A DNA stretch of 44,249 bases from Defluviicoccus sp. GTDB taxonomy: Bacteria; Pseudomonadota; Alphaproteobacteria; MPNO01. The translations under genes and the position numbers were made by a program. Under the pieces are notes generated by a model, which worked only from the letters and a program-made list of their open reading frames with translations, was not told where the DNA came from and searched no databases. Location of the stretch: NCBI GenBank assembly GCA_028820505.1, contig JAPPIT010000022.1:1-44249 (forward strand). Direction: 5' to 3'. Shown here one piece after another: positions 39,148 through 44,249 of the stretch. How positions within the stretch are numbered: the stretch's first letter is position 1; each line of letters opens with the position of its first letter.

Positions 39148-39333
39148 ATGGCTCCGGAAGTCCTTGGATACGTCACCCTGGCGGGTATCCTCGCCGTCAT
39201 CGGGTTCCTCTGGAACCTGCATCGCGACATGCGGGCGATGGACGGACGGATCGACGATCTGGCTCGGGAATTGTCCGAGCTTCGCGGCGAATTCCGCGGC
39301 CGCTTCGGACCGCCTTCCACCGCGGAGGGATGA
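39148..39333 (+). CDS. Small membrane protein with a coiled-coil tail
   Basis: A 61-residue protein from the ATG at 39148, preceded by GGGAGG. One hydrophobic helix (VLGYVTLAGILAVIGFLWNL, residues 5-24) is followed by a charged amphipathic helix (DMRAMDGRIDDLARELSELR, about 27-46). Its stop codon overlaps the miaA start (ATGA), so it appears co-translated with miaA. I recognise no named family. Such anchors often oligomerise or hold a partner at the inner membrane. Confidence 0.65.
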   Translation: MAPEVLGYVTLAGILAVIGFLWNLHRDMRAMDGRIDDLARELSELRGEFRGRFGPPSTAEG

Positions 39334-40316
39334 CGCTCGACCGTGCCCCGGACCGGCAAGGAACCGGATCCGCCCGGGCGCCGCCGATCGTCGTCGGCGG
39401 GCCGACCGCGGGCGGCAAGTCGGCCCTTGCCGCGGCGCTGGCGGAACGGCTCGGCGGGGTCGTCATCAATGCGGATTCGATGCAGCTCTACGGCGCGCTC
39501 TCGATCCTCACCGCGCGCCCCGGCGCGGACGCGCTCGCGCGGGCGCCGCATCGTCTGTTCGGCATCGCCGAGCCGGACGATGTCTGGTCGGCGGGGCGCT
39601 GGCGACGCCGGGCGGTGGAGGAAATCGATACCGCCCACGCGGCGGGGAAACTCCCCATCGTCGTCGGCGGGACGGGGCTCTACCTCCAGGCGCTGACCGA
39701 GGGGCTCGCCGACGTGCCGGCGACGGATCCCGCGATCCGGAGGCGGCTCCGCGCCCTGCTCGCCGAACGCGGCAGCGAGGCCGTGCACGACATCCTCTCC
39801 GAACGCGACCCGGAGGGCGCGGCGGCGATCCGCCCGTCCGACCCGCAGCGCATCCTGCGCGCGCTCGAAGTGCTGGAGGCGACCGGCGAGCCGCTCCATG
39901 TCTGGCACGCGCGCCAGACGGCGCCGGCGGCGGACGGCCGGGCGGCGCTGCGGATCCTGCTGATGCCGGACCGCGATGCGGTCTACGCCGCCTGCGACGC
40001 GCGCTTCGACCGGATGATGGCGGACGGCGCGCTGGCGGAGGCACGGGCGGTCGGGGCGATGCGCCTCGATCCCGGGCTGCCGATGATGAAGGCGGTCGGC
40101 CTCGCCCCCCTGCTCGCCCATTGCCGGGGGGAGCTCGCGCTCGACGACGCGGTCGCCGCCGCGAAGCGCGACACGCGACGCTACGCGCGACGCCAGATGA
40201 CCTGGTTCCGCAACCGGTCGCGGCCCGATCGCGTCATATCGGCGCAATATTCGGAAAGTCTTTTGCCCGAAATCTTTTCATTTATTAGCGAATTTCGGTT
40301 GACCCTGTCCCGATGA
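39330..40316 (+). CDS. miaA: MiaA, tRNA dimethylallyltransferase
   Basis: A 328-residue protein. The P-loop reads VVGGPTAGGKSALAAALAER (about 21-40), and INADSMQLYGALSILTARPG (about 48-67), IVVGGTGLYLQALTEGLADV and RRYARRQMTWFRNR (near 300) are the other family blocks. It adds dimethylallyl to A37 of tRNAs reading UNN codons. One oddity: the usual Arg at the end of the DSMQVYR-type motif is Gly. The gene starts inside the stop codon of the small membrane protein. In many relatives serB precedes miaA; here it is absent. Confidence 0.95.
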   Translation: MTLDRAPDRQGTGSARAPPIVVGGPTAGGKSALAAALAERLGGVVINADSMQLYGALSILTARPGADALARAPHRLFGIAEPDDVWSAGRWRRRAVEEIDTAHAAGKLPIVVGGTGLYLQALTEGLADVPATDPAIRRRLRALLAERGSEAVHDILSERDPEGAAAIRPSDPQRILRALEVLEATGEPLHVWHARQTAPAADGRAALRILLMPDRDAVYAACDARFDRMMADGALAEARAVGAMRLDPGLPMMKAVGLAPLLAHCRGELALDDAVAAAKRDTRRYARRQMTWFRNRSRPDRVISAQYSESLLPEIFSFISEFRLTLSR

Positions 40317-40462
40317 CCCATTAGTTTTGCGCTCCCTCATGGGGGACCGACGCCCTGCCCGGCGGGTGTGCCCGGGCGCGGACGGCATGCGATCCGCCGG
40401 CCTCGACAGGCCGGTTTCGTTTTGCCGGCGGTCCGGGCGGCGAACCGCGAAGGAGTGGCGTT
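40299..40462 (+). promoter_or_regulatory. ilv operon promoter and leader with an internal terminator
   Basis: An AT-rich tract (40252-40296) precedes TTGACC (40299-40304), a 17-base spacer and TAGTTT (40322-40327). About 70 bases downstream is a textbook intrinsic terminator: CCGGCCT (40397-40403), loop CGAC, AGGCCGG (40408-40414), then TTTCGTTTT. It lies before the ilvI ATG at 40463, so ilvI needs antitermination. A competing hairpin GCCCGG/CCGGGC lies upstream (about 40355-40376). The short frame across the leader is not rich in Ile, Val or Leu, so classic peptide attenuation is not supported. Confidence 0.6.
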
Positions 40463-42223
<1,761 letters not shown>

Positions 42224-42239
42224 TCGGCGGGGTGCGGGG

Positions 42240-42743
42240 GTGAGCGACACCGAACGGCATACGATCTCGGTCCTGGTCGACAACGAGGCGGGGGTGCTGG
42301 CCCGCGTGATCGGCCTGTTCTCGGGGCGCGGCTACAATATCGAGAGCCTGACGGTGGCCGAGGTGGACGCCAGGAACGCGCTGTCGCGGATCACCGTGGT
42401 GACCGTGGGCACGCCGATGATCATCGAGCAGATCAAGGCCCAGCTCGACCGGCTGGTCCCGGTCCACAAGGTGGTCGACCTGACCAACGAGGGCGCCCAT
42501 GTGGAGCGCGAGCTGGCGCTGGTGAAGGTCAAGGCGACCGGCAACCGCCGGGTGGAATCGCTCCGCATCGCCGACATCTTCCGGGCGCGCGCGATCGACA
42601 GCACCGGGGAGTCCTTCGTCTTCGAGATCTCGGGCTCGACCGAGAAGCTCGACGCCTTCATCGGCCTGATGGAGCCGCTCGGCCTGGTCGACGTCTCGCG
42701 CACCGGCGTCGCCGCCATCGCGCGGGGAACGGAGGGGATTTAG
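42240..42743 (+). CDS. ilvN: Acetolactate synthase small (regulatory) subunit
   Basis: A 167-residue protein. The ACT domain reads ISVLVDNEAGVLARVIGLFS then GRGYNIESLTVAEVDARNAL (about 8-47) and binds valine for feedback control. The C-terminal half, including FVFEISGSTEKLDAFIGLME, activates the large subunit. The start is GTG at 42240. In most relatives ilvC follows directly; here a ParDE pair on the other strand is inserted. Named ilvH in some genomes. Confidence 0.96.
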   Translation: MSDTERHTISVLVDNEAGVLARVIGLFSGRGYNIESLTVAEVDARNALSRITVVTVGTPMIIEQIKAQLDRLVPVHKVVDLTNEGAHVERELALVKVKATGNRRVESLRIADIFRARAIDSTGESFVFEISGSTEKLDAFIGLMEPLGLVDVSRTGVAAIARGTEGI

Positions 42744-42769
42744 GGGAAGCATGCCGCGGAGCCCGCCGC

Positions 42770-43084
42770 TCACTCCCCGAACTCCTCGCGGAGGCGGCCG
42801 ATCCGGTGCATGCGCTCATGCAGCACGGTGACGATGCCGATGTCGCCGTTGTCCAGCCGCTTCCAGTAGACGAAATGCCGCTCGTACCGGAAGACGTAGC
42901 CGTCCACCCCGAACGGCGCCGGGATCGGGCGCGAGACGGTGCGGCCCGCGGCGATCCCCTCGAACGCCTCGAACAGGCCCGCGATGTAGGCGTCGGCGCG
43001 CGCTTCTCCCCAACGCTCCAGGGAGTAACGGTAGATCTCGTCGATACGGAGAGCGGCGGCTCCCTGTACGCGGACGGATGTCAC
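42770..43084 (-). CDS. ParE/RelE-type toxin
   Basis: A 104-residue protein from the GTG at 43084, overlapping the antitoxin stop by 4 bp (GTGA). The pattern is typical: ALRIDEIYRYSLERWGEARA, DAYIAGLFEAFEGIAAGRTV, YVFRYERHFVYWKRLDNGDI and VTVLHERMHRIGRL at the end. ParE toxins inhibit gyrase; the RHH partner favours ParE over RelE. It runs against the ilv operon and ends 26 bp from the ilvN stop. Confidence 0.9.
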   Translation of the reverse strand: MTSVRVQGAAALRIDEIYRYSLERWGEARADAYIAGLFEAFEGIAAGRTVSRPIPAPFGVDGYVFRYERHFVYWKRLDNGDIGIVTVLHERMHRIGRLREEFGE

Positions 43085-43347
43085 GGGCGAGCCCGGGGCC
43101 GGTTCCTCGCGATGACCTCCGATGCCGACAGCGGGAGGTAGGAATCGTCCGGCGCGGCGAACGCGTGTCCCAGCTCGGCCTTCAGGCGCTCGAACGCCTC
43201 GCCCTCCGACCGCTCCTTGTCGCGGCGGATCAGATCCCGGATGTACTCGCTGACGTTCTCGTAGGCGCCGTTCTCGCCGACATTGGCCGACACGAAATCG
43301 CTGAGCGCGCCGCTGAGGCGAACCGTCATCGTCGTGGTGCGGCGCAT
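43081..43347 (-). CDS. ParD-type ribbon-helix-helix antitoxin
   Basis: An 88-residue protein. MTVRLSGALSDFVSANVGEN (about 7-26) then YENVSEYIRDLIRRDKER form the RHH fold typical of ParD, and the rest (about 50-88) is the toxin-binding tail. The ATG at 43347 is chosen because it begins the RHH strand and lies downstream of a good promoter; the open frame further upstream is antisense to ilvC. It presumably represses its own promoter together with ParE. Confidence 0.9.
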   Translation of the reverse strand: MRRTTTMTVRLSGALSDFVSANVGENGAYENVSEYIRDLIRRDKERSEGEAFERLKAELGHAFAAPDDSYLPLSASEVIARNRPRARP

Positions 43348-43375
43348 GGCCGGTCTCCCGCAAGTGATGCGTTCA

Positions 43376-43404
43376 ATATAAACAATATCGAATACATCGG
43401 ACAA
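43376..43404 (-). promoter_or_regulatory. Promoter of the ParDE module
   Basis: On the minus strand TTGTCC (43399-43404), a 17-base spacer and TTATAT (43376-43381) form a good sigma-70-like promoter 29 bp before the parD ATG. The AT-rich spacer contains two copies of ATATTG, possible half-sites for the RHH antitoxin. The composition contrasts with the GC-rich flanks. Confidence 0.6.
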
Positions 43405-43421
43405 GCGGCGGAGCCGCGGCG

Positions 43422-44249
<828 letters not shown>

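Noticed and set aside
40342-40462. Leader peptide for ilv attenuation
   Set aside because: The frame from the ATG near 40339 codes mainly Arg, Gly, Ala and Pro without runs of branched-chain codons.
42785-43363. Long minus-strand fusion of the ParE frame with upstream sequence
   Set aside because: The upstream part is the wrong frame of the ParD gene; the GTG at 43084 overlapping the antitoxin stop is the natural start.

Overview
The window is about 44 kb of high-GC DNA (a 60-base sample inside the dehydrogenase gene near 25.9 kb counts 73% G+C). It looks like an alphaproteobacterial chromosome. The main evidence is the right-hand block mrp, hflK-hflC-DUF2065, degP, miaA, ilvI-ilvN-ilvC, an arrangement typical of Rhodospirillales and Rhizobiales. 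Tat-exported PhoX, DUF4169, DUF1445 and several hydantoinase genes fit the same group. I cannot name a genus.

Layout. 0.2-9.1 kb: two hydantoinase/oxoprolinase gene pairs (hyuA-hyuB) on the minus strand, the first preceded by a ribbon-helix-helix/PIN toxin-antitoxin pair and followed by a cupin. 9.1-9.6 kb: nested inverted repeats. 9.6-14.4 kb: a Tat-exported PhoX-type phosphatase, a solo long HyuB-like protein and a RelB/RelE pair. 14.4-24.1 kb: a catabolic island with an FAD monooxygenase, an aldehyde dehydrogenase, a thiolase-fold protein with a DUF35 partner, and a six-gene minus-strand operon (alpha/beta hydrolase, RidA, MFS transporter, SDR, DsbA-type isomerase, VOC protein), then another SDR. 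Four of its enzymes lack textbook catalytic residues. 24.1-29.0 kb: repeats, DUF1445, an FAD-linked dehydrogenase whose 3' end is duplicated around a DUF433/DUF5615 toxin-antitoxin pair, DUF4169, a Rieske oxygenase remnant and small genes. 29.2-31.5 kb: a cytochrome P450 and a divergent XRE regulator. 31.5-44.2 kb: conserved housekeeping genes interrupted by an AT-richer Panacea-type toxin-antitoxin candidate and a ParDE pair.

Themes. Five toxin-antitoxin-like modules sit at operon seams. At least five families of interspersed palindromic repeats fill the gaps, and none carries a transposase here. Two intergenic loci 24 kb apart share an AT-rich upstream tract, a TTGACC-17-CATATT promoter, a conserved initial transcribed sequence and a hairpin, which suggests an undescribed small-RNA or leader family. 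Hydantoinase/oxoprolinase, D-glutamate cyclase-like, RidA and amidase-like functions suggest use of cyclic amide or N-heterocyclic compounds, but no substrate can be read from the sequence. I saw no tRNA, rRNA, CRISPR array, phage gene or complete insertion sequence.
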